From positions 1 through 36,832 of the forward strand of contig CALZOG010000011.1 of NCBI GenBank assembly GCA_945827635.1: a stretch of 36,832 nucleotides of DNA, given 5' to 3'. Source of the stretch: an uncultured Bacteroidales bacterium. Lineage in GTDB: Bacteria; Bacteroidota; Bacteroidia; Bacteroidales; Paludibacteraceae. Made by a program: the position numbers and the translations under genes. Position 1 is the stretch's first letter, and every line of letters starts with the position of its first letter. The notes under the pieces were generated by a model. The model saw nothing but the letters and a program-made list of their open reading frames with translations. It was not told where the DNA came from and did no database searches. This document shows, in pieces, positions 8,587-17,900 of this stretch.

Positions 8587-8625
8587 GGCAAAACTATTTT
8601 GCCGGGCACAACGCGGCAAGCCGCG
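8587..8625 (-). promoter_or_regulatory. Internal promoter of the TonB receptor gene overlapped by two palindromes
   Basis: On the minus strand TTG (8619-8617), a 20-nt spacer and TAGTTTTG (8596-8589) form a Bacteroidota promoter 41 nt upstream of the receptor start. The -7 box sits inside the perfect palindrome GGCAAAA-CTA-TTTTGCC (8587-8603, plus strand). The -33 TTG is the centre of the palindrome CGCGGC-AA-GCCGCG (8612-8625). The symmetry suggests operator sites or mutually stabilising hairpins in the gap after the upstream gene. Confidence 0.5.
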
Positions 8626-8632
8626 CTATCCG

Positions 8633-9016
8633 CTAAAGAAGCAAGCTCTTTATCTTGGCGAGAACAACTCTACCTTTCACCTTTATATCGGGCGGTTCAC
8701 CTGTATGCAGATGTTCGGGCAATGACCACTCGGGTATATCTATGCCGTTCAGCGGCACGATGCAATGCAACATCTCCAGTGCCTCGGGCGATGGTAGTTG
8801 CAGCACATGCGTCAGGCAGGTTACAGTAGAATCGATTTGTATCACACCGCAATGGGCACAGCGGTCGCACTGCTCGCAGCAGCCGTGATGCGCATGTTCG
8901 GTATGTGCGGCAGCACAATGCGCGCAATGGTGCTCCAATGTAGCGCCACAACTGGTGGCTGCCACCACTACGGCGGCAATCAGGCAGAGCATATATCGCA
9001 AGCACGTATGCGTCAT
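8633..9016 (-). CDS. Cys/His-rich exported protein, HYC_CC_PP-like
   Basis: A 127-residue protein with an N-terminal export signal (hydrophobic residues 9-21, then SC at 22-23). It is extraordinarily rich in Cys and His between 23 and 57 (LEHHCAHC, HAHHGCCEQCDRCAHC), and the C-terminus has PPDIKVKGRVVLAKIKSLLL. The order of an HxC motif, a CC pair and a late PP followed by a hydrophobic end resembles the small HYC_CC_PP proteins that accompany metal-linked TonB receptors in Bacteroidota; that match is from memory and is tentative. Its ATG overlaps the stop of the previous gene in an ATGA, implying translational coupling. It lies between the FeoB accessory gene and the receptor, so it probably binds metal in the periplasm. 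Lipidation at Cys23 is possible, but the lipobox is poor. Confidence 0.7.
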   Translation of the reverse strand: MTHTCLRYMLCLIAAVVVAATSCGATLEHHCAHCAAAHTEHAHHGCCEQCDRCAHCGVIQIDSTVTCLTHVLQLPSPEALEMLHCIVPLNGIDIPEWSLPEHLHTGEPPDIKVKGRVVLAKIKSLLL

Positions 9017-9204
9017 TGTTGTATACTATTGTTTTGCGCCTTGCAGCACTGCTGCTTCAACGCGCATGCACTACAACCACCATCAGAGGCATCGCTGCAC
9101 GAGCCACCGCAAGCGCAACTATGACGTTGCTCCTTGCGAACGTACGCCCACAGTCCGAAGGCTGCACAAGCAATGATCAATATGGTAAGAATCTGTTGTA
9201 TCAT
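9013..9204 (-). CDS. FeoB-associated Cys-rich membrane protein
   Basis: A 63-residue protein with one membrane helix (residues 3-21, IQQILTILIIACAAFGLWA), a basic stretch (VRKEQRH) and a Cys-rich tail (SCACGGSC, GGCSAC, QQCC). This is the layout of the short FeoB-associated Cys-rich family found beside feoB in many bacteria. An upstream ATG at 9243 lies inside feoB; I prefer the ATG at 9204, only 2 nt past the feoB stop, because it starts directly at the helix. The gene overlaps the next one by 4 nt (ATGA). The tail probably binds Fe(II) or helps assemble the transporter, which is inference from family context. Confidence 0.8.
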   Translation of the reverse strand: MIQQILTILIIACAAFGLWAYVRKEQRHSCACGGSCSDASDGGCSACALKQQCCKAQNNSIQQ

Positions 9205-9206
9205 TG

Positions 9207-10889
9207 TTACAATATCAGTTGTACCAGCCAAGCCATCAGCCAAGCCACGACAAGCGAGTTAATCACAGAAAACGTTGCCCACTTCCAGCCGACCTCTTTG
9301 CGCAAGGTAGATACGGTAGCCACGCACGGGAAGTACAACAGGATGAACACAAGGAACGCATAGGCTGTGCCGGCAGACAATGCCATGGTTGAGAGATCGT
9401 AGCCGAAGAGTATGGCAAACGTGGCGGCTATAGCCTCCTTGGCAGGGATACCTGTCATCAGGCATACGCACATACGCCAGTCGAAACCGAGCGGTGCCAT
9501 CAGCGGCTCAAGCCAACGGCCTATATCGGCAAGCCACGAGTGCTCGATATCCGTCACATTACCGGCAGGGAAGAACTCCAACGCCCAGATGATGATTGAT
9601 GCAAAGAGCACAACAGTGGTGATCTTCTTAAGAAAATCCTTGACGCGGAACCAGACGTGTGCCGTGATAGAACGGAACGAAGGCAACTTGAAGTCAGGGA
9701 GTTCGTTAACCGTGTCATCGTCACCTGTGCGGAACCACTTGGTCTTCTTCAGGACAAACGCCATAACGAAACTCAGCAACATACCCAACAGATACAGCGA
9801 GCCGAGGATGAGCGCATGGTGGCTGGGGAAGAACGTAGTAATGAGCAATATATACACCGGCAGGCGCGCCGAGCAACTAATGAACGGCACCATGAGCATT
9901 GTAACGGCGCGGTTCTTGGGGTTAGGGATCGTTTCACGTGCAGCGATGATAGCGGGTACATTGCAGTCGAAGCCCATGAGTAGCGGGAAGAAACTGCGTC
10001 CGTGCAAGCCCAACAGGTGCATGAAACTATCCATGAGGAAGTTGATACGTGCCGTGTAACCGACATCCTCAATCACACTCAAGCAGAAGAACAGGATAAT
10101 GATGTTCGGCAATGCAGTAACGAGCGAACCAACGCCCTGCACCACACCATCTGCCAGCAGGCTGCGCAACCAGCCGTCAGACATAGCACCGACAATCTGG
10201 TCATACAGCCAGTCCACTCCACCCTGCATCCACTCCTGTATGGGCCCGCCGATAGCGAACGTGCACCAGAACACAAATGCCATGACGGCAAAGAAGATAG
10301 GGAATCCCGTCCACTTGTTGGTCAGCAGCCAGTTGATACGTTCCTCCCATGTGCGAGTATCGGAGGCGGGGTGGATAAGTACCTGCATGAGCAAGCCTTC
10401 CATGTAGGCGTGCCACGCCTCGGCGTCCGTCTGCTCCCAACCATGGACGATGAACCGCTCTTGCCGGCGAATGGAAGAATCCGCAGCCACGCGGTTGAGC
10501 GTATCGGAGAGTTCCTGCAAGCCCTCACCTGTCACGGTGCTGACCAGCAAGGTCGGCACGCCTGTCTGCTCGCGGAACACAGCCAGATCAAGGCTATGAC
10601 CTGTCTGGAGCAAGAGGTCGTACCGGTTGATGGCGATGACCATCGGATGGCGATGCTCCATGAACGATGGTGTTATCTGCAGGCACTCGCGCAAGCGCAT
10701 GGCATCCACGACCTGCAAAACAACATCCGTAGGCGTGGTGAGCGTATCCATCTGCTCGTGAGACGAGCACTCGGCAAACACTCTGTCGGGCGAAGCAAGG
10801 CGCTCGATAACGGCACTCTTGCCACTGCCGTCCAAGCCGACAACGGTGATATACAAGGGGTTAGACATGTGGGAATGATCAGTTGACAT
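9207..10889 (-). CDS. feoB: Ferrous iron transporter FeoB, compact form with reduced G domain
   Basis: Inner-membrane Fe(II) transporter of 560 residues, well below the usual 700-800. A P-loop GLDGSGKS (18-25) is followed only about 36 residues later by VVDAMRLRECLQIT (60-73) and the G4-like INRYD (87-91). The region that normally holds switch I and the DLPG switch II motif is missing. A short helical segment (about 150-185) leads to an intact transport core: FPLLMGFDCNVPAI (301-314) and PFISCSARLPVY (335-346) carry the conserved Cys gates, and TGIPAKEAIAATFAILFG lies near 479-496. No feoA is seen in the window. It opens a minus-strand operon with the three genes that follow and has its own promoter, divergent from the DUF2723 gene. 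The reading frame is intact, so this is not an obvious pseudogene. Confidence 0.9.
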   Translation of the reverse strand: MSTDHSHMSNPLYITVVGLDGSGKSAVIERLASPDRVFAECSSHEQMDTLTTPTDVVLQVVDAMRLRECLQITPSFMEHRHPMVIAINRYDLLLQTGHSLDLAVFREQTGVPTLLVSTVTGEGLQELSDTLNRVAADSSIRRQERFIVHGWEQTDAEAWHAYMEGLLMQVLIHPASDTRTWEERINWLLTNKWTGFPIFFAVMAFVFWCTFAIGGPIQEWMQGGVDWLYDQIVGAMSDGWLRSLLADGVVQGVGSLVTALPNIIILFFCLSVIEDVGYTARINFLMDSFMHLLGLHGRSFFPLLMGFDCNVPAIIAARETIPNPKNRAVTMLMVPFISCSARLPVYILLITTFFPSHHALILGSLYLLGMLLSFVMAFVLKKTKWFRTGDDDTVNELPDFKLPSFRSITAHVWFRVKDFLKKITTVVLFASIIIWALEFFPAGNVTDIEHSWLADIGRWLEPLMAPLGFDWRMCVCLMTGIPAKEAIAATFAILFGYDLSTMALSAGTAYAFLVFILLYFPCVATVSTLRKEVGWKWATFSVINSLVVAWLMAWLVQLIL

Positions 10890-10922
10890 TATATTATGAT
10901 AGTCTCAATTAAAAATCGGGTG

Positions 10923-10953
10923 CAAAGTTACTGCTTTTTTTTGATATTTGCAA
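10923..10953 (-). promoter_or_regulatory. Promoter of the feoB operon
   Basis: On the minus strand, TTG (10953-10951), a 20-nt spacer and TAACTTTG (10930-10923) give a strong match to the Bacteroidota consensus. The predicted start near 10916 leaves a leader of under 30 nt before the feoB ATG. It is divergent from the DUF2723 promoter, with about 40 bp between the two -33 elements. Confidence 0.75.
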
Positions 10954-10993
10954 TAGCTATTTATTGGTATTTTTTATGAAAAGTGGCAAATTA

Positions 10994-11025
10994 TTTGCAA
11001 ATATGGGATTTTTTTTGTAACTTTG
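10994..11025 (+). promoter_or_regulatory. Promoter of the DUF2723 gene
   Basis: TTTG (10994-10997), a 20-nt spacer and TAACTTTG (11018-11025) match the Bacteroidota consensus in full. The sequence just after the -7 box (CAGGCTTTTGTGC) is nearly the same as that after the tig promoter (TAGGCTTTTTGTGC). Confidence 0.8.
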
Positions 11026-11078
11026 CAGGCTTTTGTGCACAATATATTCATCTGTTTCAATAGAAATCAATTCATATA

Positions 11079-14000
11079 ATGGAAAAAGTATTCAAACGGT
11101 GGAACGTGATAACGGGCTGGTTGGTGTTTGCCATTGCAGCCGTCACGTATCTGCTAACCATCGAACCCACTGCTTCGTTCTGGGACTGCGGTGAGTTTAT
11201 CTCCTCCGCCGACAAGCTCGACGTAGGGCACCCGCCCGGAGCACCGTTCTTCATGCTGATGGGTCACTTCTTCTCACTGTTTGCGCGCGATGCATCGCAT
11301 GTAGCGATGTGCGTGAATGCGTTGTCAGCACTGGCTTCGGCGTTCACTATCCTATTTCTGTTCTGGACGATTACTGCTCTGGCAAAGAAACTGGTTGCGC
11401 CTGACAGCGTAGCGCATATTATTGCCCTGCTCGGTGCAGGCGCGGTAGGTGCGTTGGCCTACACGTTCAGCGACACGTTCTGGTTCAGTGCCGTAGAGGG
11501 CGAGGTGTATGCTTCGTCGTCGCTATTCACGGCTGTGGTGTTCTGGCTCATACTCAAGTGGTACGACCACGCGGACGAAGAAGGCTCTGACAAGTGGCTG
11601 ATACTCATTGCCTACCTGATGGGACTGAGTATAGGCGTGCACCTACTGAACCTGCTGACTATACCGGCTATCGTGCTGGTGTATTACTTCCGCAAGTTCG
11701 AGTTCTCGTGGAGCGGAATCATATTGGCGTTCCTTGCGTCAGTAGGCATATTGGCGTTCGTGCTGTACGGAATTATCCCGGGCGTGCCGACGATAGCAGG
11801 CTGGTTTGAGTTGGCGTTTGTCAACGGTATGGGATTGCCGTTTAACACGGGTCTGGCAGTTTATCTGGTACTGCTGGCAGCAGCGCTTGTATGGGCTGTG
11901 GTCAGCAGTCTGCAGTCAGCGGGCAGCAATCAGCAGTCAGGAGTGAGTACGCACCAGATTATAGCATTCCTGTGCGCGTTCACGCTGGCAGGTACACCAT
12001 TCCTGCGCGAGAGTGCCGTGATAGGTGTGCTCATCGTGATTGCATTGGCGGTACTGCTGATGCTGAAGAAAGAACTGGTATCGCCACGCCTGCTGAACAC
12101 GGCAAGTGTGATGATTGCGGTGATTATCATCGGTTACAGTTCGTATGCGGCACTGGTCATCCGCTCGGCGGCTGATACGCCGATGGATCAGAACAGCCCG
12201 GACAACGTATTCTCACTCAAGTACTACCTCAACCGTGAGCAGTATGGCGACACGCCTCTGCTGTACGGCCAGACCTACAATGCGCCCGTCGAGCTGGAGA
12301 TACGCGGCAACATGTGTATTCCCGTTGAGAAGGCAGGTCACGCGCAGTATGCACCGGCTCCGCGGGTTGAGGGGGAGAAAGATCATTACGTTATCACCGG
12401 CTACAAGACGCAATACGTATATATGAAAGAGTTCATGATGCTCTTTCCACGCATGTGGTCGTCGCAAGGCTCACACGTGAATGCCTACAAGGAGTGGGCG
12501 GACATCAAGGGTCGCCGCGTGAAGTACGACTACTGTGGGCAACAGAAGACAGAGTATGTACCTACGTTCGGCGAGAACCTGCGGTTCTTCTTCCGCTACC
12601 AGGTGAACTACATGTATTGGCGGTACTTCATGTGGAACTTCTCCGGCCGTCAGAACGACCTGCAGGGCTACGGCGAACTGCACAAAGGTAACTGGATAAC
12701 AGGCTTCCATGCTATAGACAACGCCATGCTCGGCGATCAGGATTTACTGCCTACTGAGTTGAAGGAGAACAAAGGGCACAACGTCTATTACATGCTGCCG
12801 TTGCTGTTAGGACTGATAGGTATCGTATGGCAGGCGACGAAGACGTCAATTAAGTCGAAAGTCGAAAGTCAAAAGTCGAAAGCATCTATTGACTATGTCG
12901 GCTTACGTTCATTCACGATCACGGCACTGCTGTTCCTGTTGACCGGGTTGGCAATCGTGGTCTATCTGAACCAGACACCTTACCAGCCGCGTGAGCGTGA
13001 CTACGCGTATGCGGGATCGTTCTATGCGTTCTGTATATGGATCGGCTTCGGTGTGCTGGCGCTGATTGACAGCATCAACCAATCGCTGAAATCCGAAAGC
13101 GGCAAGACACTGGCCGCGTTGGTAGTGACTGTAGTCACGCTGGGTGTACCTGCACTCATGGCGCAACAGAACTGGGACGACCACGACCGCTCGCAGCGGT
13201 ATGTATGCCGTGACTTCGGAGCGAACTACCTCAAGTCGTGCCAGAAAGAAGGAATTATATTCTCGAACGGCGACAACGACACCTTCCCCTTGTGGTACAA
13301 CCAGGAGGTAGAAGGTGTGGGTACTGACCTGCGCGTATGCAACCTGTCGTACCTGCAAACCGACTGGTACATATCGCAGATGAAACGTCCATACTACGAC
13401 TCGCCGGCATTGCCTATCACATGGGAATACAAGGATTTTATGCCGGGTACCAACGAGGTTGTATGGACAGATAACCGTCTTGGTCAGCCGCTGGAGGTTA
13501 AGAAGGCGTTCCAGTTCCTGCGCTCGGATGACCCGAAGACCAAGAACCGTGAGGGCGAGAACTACCTGCCGTCAGACCAACTGTATGTACTTGCGCCGGA
13601 CAGCAGCCATATCAACATGAAGAAAGCCCGTCGGTTCACGCGCTCGGAAATGATGATCATGGAGATGCTTGCTCAGAACAACTGGCAGCGCCCGATGTAC
13701 TTCGCCGTGAGTGTAGGTCCTGACTATTACATGGGTCTGGAGCCTTACTTCGAGTGCACAGGTATGGCTTACCGCATCACGCCTACACGCTCGCCCAACG
13801 GTCAGCCGCGTGTGGCAGTGGAGGAGATGTACGACAACATGATGAACAAGTTCGAGTACGGCAACTGCAAGGCCGAAGGGATCTATCTGGACGAGAACAC
13901 GCTACGCATGTGCCGCACACACCGGATGATGTTCGCCCAACTGGCAGAGGTGCTCGTCAACCGCAAAGATTATGAGCGTGCCACGGCGGTGCTGGACAAG

Positions 14001-14303
14001 TGCTTTGAGGAGTTACCGGGCACGAATGTCGGTTATGACTATACGGCAGCCTCGATGGCTCTGCTGTATGTACGCATGGGAGCGAAGGAGAAAGCCGAAC
14101 CTATCCTGCGTGATGTAGCCAAGACGTGCGCCGAGTATATCATCTGGGGCAAGTCGCTCGACAAGGATCGCCGCAAGGCTATGAAGAATACGCTGGATCA
14201 CTATGACGCTGTGCTCGGCTATATCCTGCAGCAGTGCGAGCGCAACGGTCTGCATGAGATTGTAGAGGACTACTACCGCATATACGACCAAGCGGCCAGT
14301 TAA
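11079..14303 (+). CDS. DUF2723 family membrane protein, GT-C glycosyltransferase-like
   Basis: A 1074-residue protein. The N-terminal half has about a dozen hydrophobic helices, and the soluble C-terminal part ends in TPR-like repeats (about 960-1050, DYERATAVLDKCFEELPG). The hallmark of the family is the first loop, SFWDCGEFISSADKLDVGHP (33-52). Its acidic pair (Asp36, Glu39) may correspond to the acidic catalytic motif of GT-C enzymes such as protein O-mannosyltransferases. The likely role is glycosyl transfer from a polyprenyl-linked sugar outside the inner membrane, perhaps to secreted proteins; this is family-level inference. Two stretches (residues about 274-290 and 592-602) are encoded by 7-bp repeats and fall in loops between helices. 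It is monocistronic, with its own promoter and a terminator at 14364-14392. Confidence 0.88.
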   Translation: MEKVFKRWNVITGWLVFAIAAVTYLLTIEPTASFWDCGEFISSADKLDVGHPPGAPFFMLMGHFFSLFARDASHVAMCVNALSALASAFTILFLFWTITALAKKLVAPDSVAHIIALLGAGAVGALAYTFSDTFWFSAVEGEVYASSSLFTAVVFWLILKWYDHADEEGSDKWLILIAYLMGLSIGVHLLNLLTIPAIVLVYYFRKFEFSWSGIILAFLASVGILAFVLYGIIPGVPTIAGWFELAFVNGMGLPFNTGLAVYLVLLAAALVWAVVSSLQSAGSNQQSGVSTHQIIAFLCAFTLAGTPFLRESAVIGVLIVIALAVLLMLKKELVSPRLLNTASVMIAVIIIGYSSYAALVIRSAADTPMDQNSPDNVFSLKYYLNREQYGDTPLLYGQTYNAPVELEIRGNMCIPVEKAGHAQYAPAPRVEGEKDHYVITGYKTQYVYMKEFMMLFPRMWSSQGSHVNAYKEWADIKGRRVKYDYCGQQKTEYVPTFGENLRFFFRYQVNYMYWRYFMWNFSGRQNDLQGYGELHKGNWITGFHAIDNAMLGDQDLLPTELKENKGHNVYYMLPLLLGLIGIVWQATKTSIKSKVESQKSKASIDYVGLRSFTITALLFLLTGLAIVVYLNQTPYQPRERDYAYAGSFYAFCIWIGFGVLALIDSINQSLKSESGKTLAALVVTVVTLGVPALMAQQNWDDHDRSQRYVCRDFGANYLKSCQKEGIIFSNGDNDTFPLWYNQEVEGVGTDLRVCNLSYLQTDWYISQMKRPYYDSPALPITWEYKDFMPGTNEVVWTDNRLGQPLEVKKAFQFLRSDDPKTKNREGENYLPSDQLYVLAPDSSHINMKKARRFTRSEMMIMEMLAQNNWQRPMYFAVSVGPDYYMGLEPYFECTGMAYRITPTRSPNGQPRVAVEEMYDNMMNKFEYGNCKAEGIYLDENTLRMCRTHRMMFAQLAEVLVNRKDYERATAVLDKCFEELPGTNVGYDYTAASMALLYVRMGAKEKAEPILRDVAKTCAEYIIWGKSLDKDRRKAMKNTLDHYDAVLGYILQQCERNGLHEIVEDYYRIYDQAAS
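11900..11948 (+). repeat. Heptamer repeat (AGTCAGC family) inside the DUF2723 gene
   Basis: Seven 7-mers (GGTCAGC, AGTCTGC, AGTCAGC, GGGCAGC, AATCAGC, AGTCAGG, AGTGAGT) are read in frame as SSLQSAGSNQQSGVS, in a loop between two membrane helices. Confidence 0.85.
12852..12884 (+). repeat. Heptamer repeat (AGTCGAA family) inside the DUF2723 gene
   Basis: The units AGTCGAA, AGTCGAA, AGTCAAA, AGTCGAA are read as KSKVESQKSKA in a loop before a membrane helix. The 33-bp stretch 12852-12884 is identical to 35610-35642 inside aroB. Confidence 0.9.
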
Positions 14304-14363
14304 GGTCGATTGTTGCGGCGCGGCGGAAAGCAAGAGAAAGCATTCCGCAGGACAACGTTAATC

Positions 14364-14392
14364 AGGGCGTGTCATGAATGATGGCACGCCCT
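14364..14392 (+). terminator. Terminator of the DUF2723 gene
   Basis: AGGGCGTG (14364-14371) pairs with CACGCCCT (14385-14392). Pairing extends inward through TCAT/ATGG (one G-U) around the loop GAATG. ATTTGTAT follows. The stem core matches the one at 14851-14884. Confidence 0.7.
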
Positions 14393-14850
14393 ATTTGTAT
14401 CCCAAATTGCTTACGTACGATTGGTGTGCAGAAGTGAAGGATTGCGGTTGCACTCCTTTGCAAGTACGATTTGCCCCCTATAAGCACTATACAACCACCA
14501 ATGAACAACTATCTACGCGCGCCCTCACATCCGCGCGAGGCGAGTAAAAATCAACAATTGAATACGCCAATGTTCACTAAAAGAAATTGACAATACTGAG
14601 CGGCAAATTAAATTTGCCTGGAAAAGAAGAAAGGTCGGTGTTTGACAAACGCCTGGAAAGAAAGAAGCATGAATGGCGGAATACCGCCGGAACAGAACAC
14701 CGCTGCGCTTAATGGTAGTTTTTTTACATGAAATTTTTAAGACTCTTGAGACACTTTGTGCGTAATTCTCTAAATTTGTGGGCACTACAACTGTATCAAG
14801 TGTCTCAACTGTCTCATGCTATTTTTGTGTGACGTTTGAGTTATTAGCAA
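14393..14850. other. Gene-free convergent intergenic region with a promoter-like palindrome
   Basis: I find no convincing gene here. The 86-codon minus-strand frame at 14525-14785 does not read like protein. What can be seen is a plus-strand promoter-like site, TTG (14587-14589), 19 nt, TAAATTTG (14609-14616). Its -7 box lies inside the odd palindrome GGCAAATT-A-AATTTGCC (14602-14618), similar to the one at the TonB receptor promoter. There is also a second TAAATTTG at 14771-14778 and two copies of GCCTGGAAA followed by an A/G-rich run (from 14616 and about 14650). A 20-codon frame (14669-14731, MNGGIPPEQNTAALNGSFFT) is too short to call. Confidence 0.4.
14746..14808. repeat. 11-bp inverted repeat flanking a promoter-like box
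   Basis: TTGAGACACTT (14746-14756) and AAGTGTCTCAA (14798-14808) are perfect reverse complements, 41 bp apart, around the TAAATTTG at 14771-14778. The right arm belongs to a 9-bp periodic tract (TGAGACAGT-like units on the minus strand). The function is unknown. Confidence 0.5.
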
Positions 14851-14884
14851 AAGAAAGGGCGTGCACAAAGACACGCCCTTTCTT
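14851..14884. terminator. Terminator at the end of the surface operon (bidirectional)
   Basis: AAGAAAGGGCGTG (14851-14863) and CACGCCCTTTCTT (14872-14884) form a perfect 13-bp stem with an 8-nt loop, 20 nt past the stop of the giant surface gene. A/T-rich ends on both arms let it work in either direction. Confidence 0.8.
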
Positions 14885-14904
14885 ATATATACATCCGGCA
14901 ATGG

Positions 14905-17900
14905 TTACTTAACAACCAGTTTGCCGTGATACGTGCCCGTCTTATTAGTCAGGCGAACGAGATAAATACCAGCAGCAGGCATACCCGGGAGGGTGACCTG
15001 ACCGTTGAACTGCTGACGGAATGCGATAGCACCCGTAGCCGTTATTACCTCAACCTCGGCGTTGCTGAACGTACCAACAACCTGTACCGGCTGGCCTACA
15101 CCTACGAGGTTCGGCTCCAGAGCAAGGCTGTTAGCGAAGATGTTAGCCACTGCGTCAGCGTAATCAACCACAATCACGAGCGTGAACGTTACGTTATCGC
15201 GCGTAATCGTCTTCTCATATACGCCGGCCTCTGTACCTTCGGGGAGGAGCTCCTCTCCGTCAAGCACGTACGGCAGTTGGGCAGTAGTAATAGTATCGTA
15301 GATCGTACCGTTAGGCAGAGCAACCATCAGGTGCAGAATCGTAGTAGAGTCACAACCGTAGATGTTATCCTGTGAGATAGGATAATCGCCGGCACGTGAC
15401 AAGCCACGCCACGGATCGTTGCTATACGTATCACCCGATACGATTGCAGCGCGCAGAATAACGGTGTCAGCCAATGCTTCGATCACATTGAGCGTAGCAA
15501 GCGAATCGCATCCGTCAGCATCCAGCACGCGGGTGTAGATACCCGGAGTGGTGATTGTCGTATCGCCAAACGTTACTTCTGCATTCGGGCAGAGGTATAC
15601 GGTCTCTTCGCCTGTCAGGATCTCACGAACGGTGAGGTGGTGACGAACGATAGAGTCACAGCCGTTGGAGCCGGTATATACGCACTCGTAGATACCTGTG
15701 GTGTAATGCTTCTCACCACAGTACTCCATATACTTACCGTGGCAGATCTCGTCGAACATATCCTCATATACCTTAGGCAGAACGGTCAGGTTCAGAACAG
15801 ATACGCTATCGCAGCCGTTCTCGCATGTCAACTTCTGCTGATATACGCCACTCTTCGTTGCGATGAAGTTGAAGTTGTACTTCATGTACGTTTCACCTTC
15901 GCATATCGTGTCATTATGCTCAGAACGCTGGTCATCAGTTACTGACAGATTCAAACGTGCAAGACGGTCTGCGCCAATCACATCGCCCGGAACATACTTC
16001 TCGTAGGTCGTTGTACTACCGATACGGAACTCTTCAACGCCAATCTCGAAGTCATTGTCTGCATAGTCCTCCCAGCGGCAGGTCGTTGCATCGTATTCGT
16101 TCAAGCGATAGGTGTTGATCTGGACATTGTCGATATGGAGATCATTGTCCGCATTGCTTTCGAGAGATCCGCCGTAGAATGCAAAGTTGATAATCTTACC
16201 GGCATACTTGCTCAAGTCGATGAATACGCGTTCACCACCAAACTTCGACGAGATGTTGTTATAAACATACTTCGGCTCTACGTACGTGGTATCTCCCGTA
16301 TTCTTGTCAACGTGAACTGCCAACGGTTGGTTAGCCCATGCGGTAAGGTCTTCGCTCTTCCATGTAGCACCGTTATCCAACGATATCGCAACTACGAACG
16401 CATCATCAAAACCGGTGATGCGGTCAGGCTCAGCGCCCTTGTGCTCCTTACCGTCAGTCATAGCGAGGTCGAAGCTCAAACCTACCAAGTCGTTCTCGGC
16501 AAGCTTGGTCAGATCAATCTCGTTGGACACAATCACACGTTTATCTGTTGCATATACATTGCACATGAGGTGACCGGCCGGCAGACCGATGGATGACGGA
16601 TAACGATACCAGTTGGTAGTAACAGTAGCCGATGCCGGAGTACCCAGTGCATTAGCCGTTGTGTCTACAAAGTCAGTAATCGCTTTCGCATAGCGTTTCC
16701 ATCCCTCCGGGAAGAGTTGCAATGTGCTGAAGGTCTCACGGTAGAACGGCTTAGCCAACGTAAGGAACGAACCGCCATTCACCCAATCGCTCTTCTCGTT
16801 CTCACCGCATACTGAACGGGCGCGGAGATAGAGCTTCGATTCAGACGGCAGATCAGTCAAGTTCAGGACATTGATATCTGCTGCAGCGAGCGAGTCGAGA
16901 ACGAGCGACTCATCAGCAAAGTCCTCAGTTGTTGCCAACTGAACCTGTACAGGACGATTAGCCTTGCGCCATGTGATCTGAGCGCGGTCACTGAATACGC
17001 TATCAGCCTTCAGACCTGTCGGACGGAAGCAATAGTCGCTCGGCAATACCTCAAGGTTATCAATGAAGTAGTATGTAGCCTTATCGTTGGTAGCCTCAAG
17101 TGCGAACACAGGCTTTCCGCCGTTGAACTTATCCAGCGGGACAAGGAACTCCTGCCAGAACTCATCCTCATCCTCGGTGTAAAGCATCGAGGTGGTGAGG
17201 TCGTGCGTGTACTCTACCGAATCGAGTTTGACAAATGTCGAGTAGTCCTCTACATCAGTCATTGTACCGATGTACAACTTCTTGATGTAATTGGCATTCG
17301 CCGAGTAAACTTTCTGCGTAGACTTGCGGCAATAGCCGGCACGTGCCCAGAAGTGGAGCTGAACATTGTCGGTCGAAGCCAACTCAGGCATCTGAGCCCA
17401 TACAACCTTTGCTGCTGTGGAACTAGGAGATGCATAGAATTGCAATGCGCGATCTGTGGTCTCCGTACCGCCTTGTGCATACAGATAAGAGGTGGTATTG
17501 GCAATTGCATACGGCATGTTAGATTGCTTCGTCTCAGCCGTAACAGCCATTGTGGACTTATTCACACTGATTCCGCCAACCTTCCAACATTCCGGAATGA
17601 GATACGAGGCAGATGCACCGTATTGATAGAGGTTATCCTCGAAGTTCCATACCGACTCATCCAATGCGTATGCAGCACACGGAGTAATGAAAGTCTTCTC
17701 AACCACTTCACTTTCTTCCTCATCGCCGCAGATAGTCTTCACGCTGAGCGTGTAGTTCGTATTCGGTTTGAGATCCTTAAGAGCCACCTTGGTCTCATAC
17801 TGCATTGCAGGAACCGTAACAATCGAATCCAGCACGACGGCTGTTGTGGTATCATCCACCTGCTCGAGTAGTTGGAGATTCCATTTGAGCTTGTTGCTTA

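Noticed and set aside
9207..10889. feoB as a pseudogene because of its shortness
   Set aside because: The frame is open, the transport core is complete and the gene is well placed with a promoter and coupled downstream genes; a compact variant is more likely.
14525..14785. An 86-codon minus-strand frame in the gene-poor gap
   Set aside because: Composition is unlike local coding DNA, no domain or signal is seen, and it overlaps promoter-like sites.
14746..14808. Terminal inverted repeats of an insertion sequence
   Set aside because: Only 63 bp end to end, no transposase or fragment inside, and no target duplication seen.
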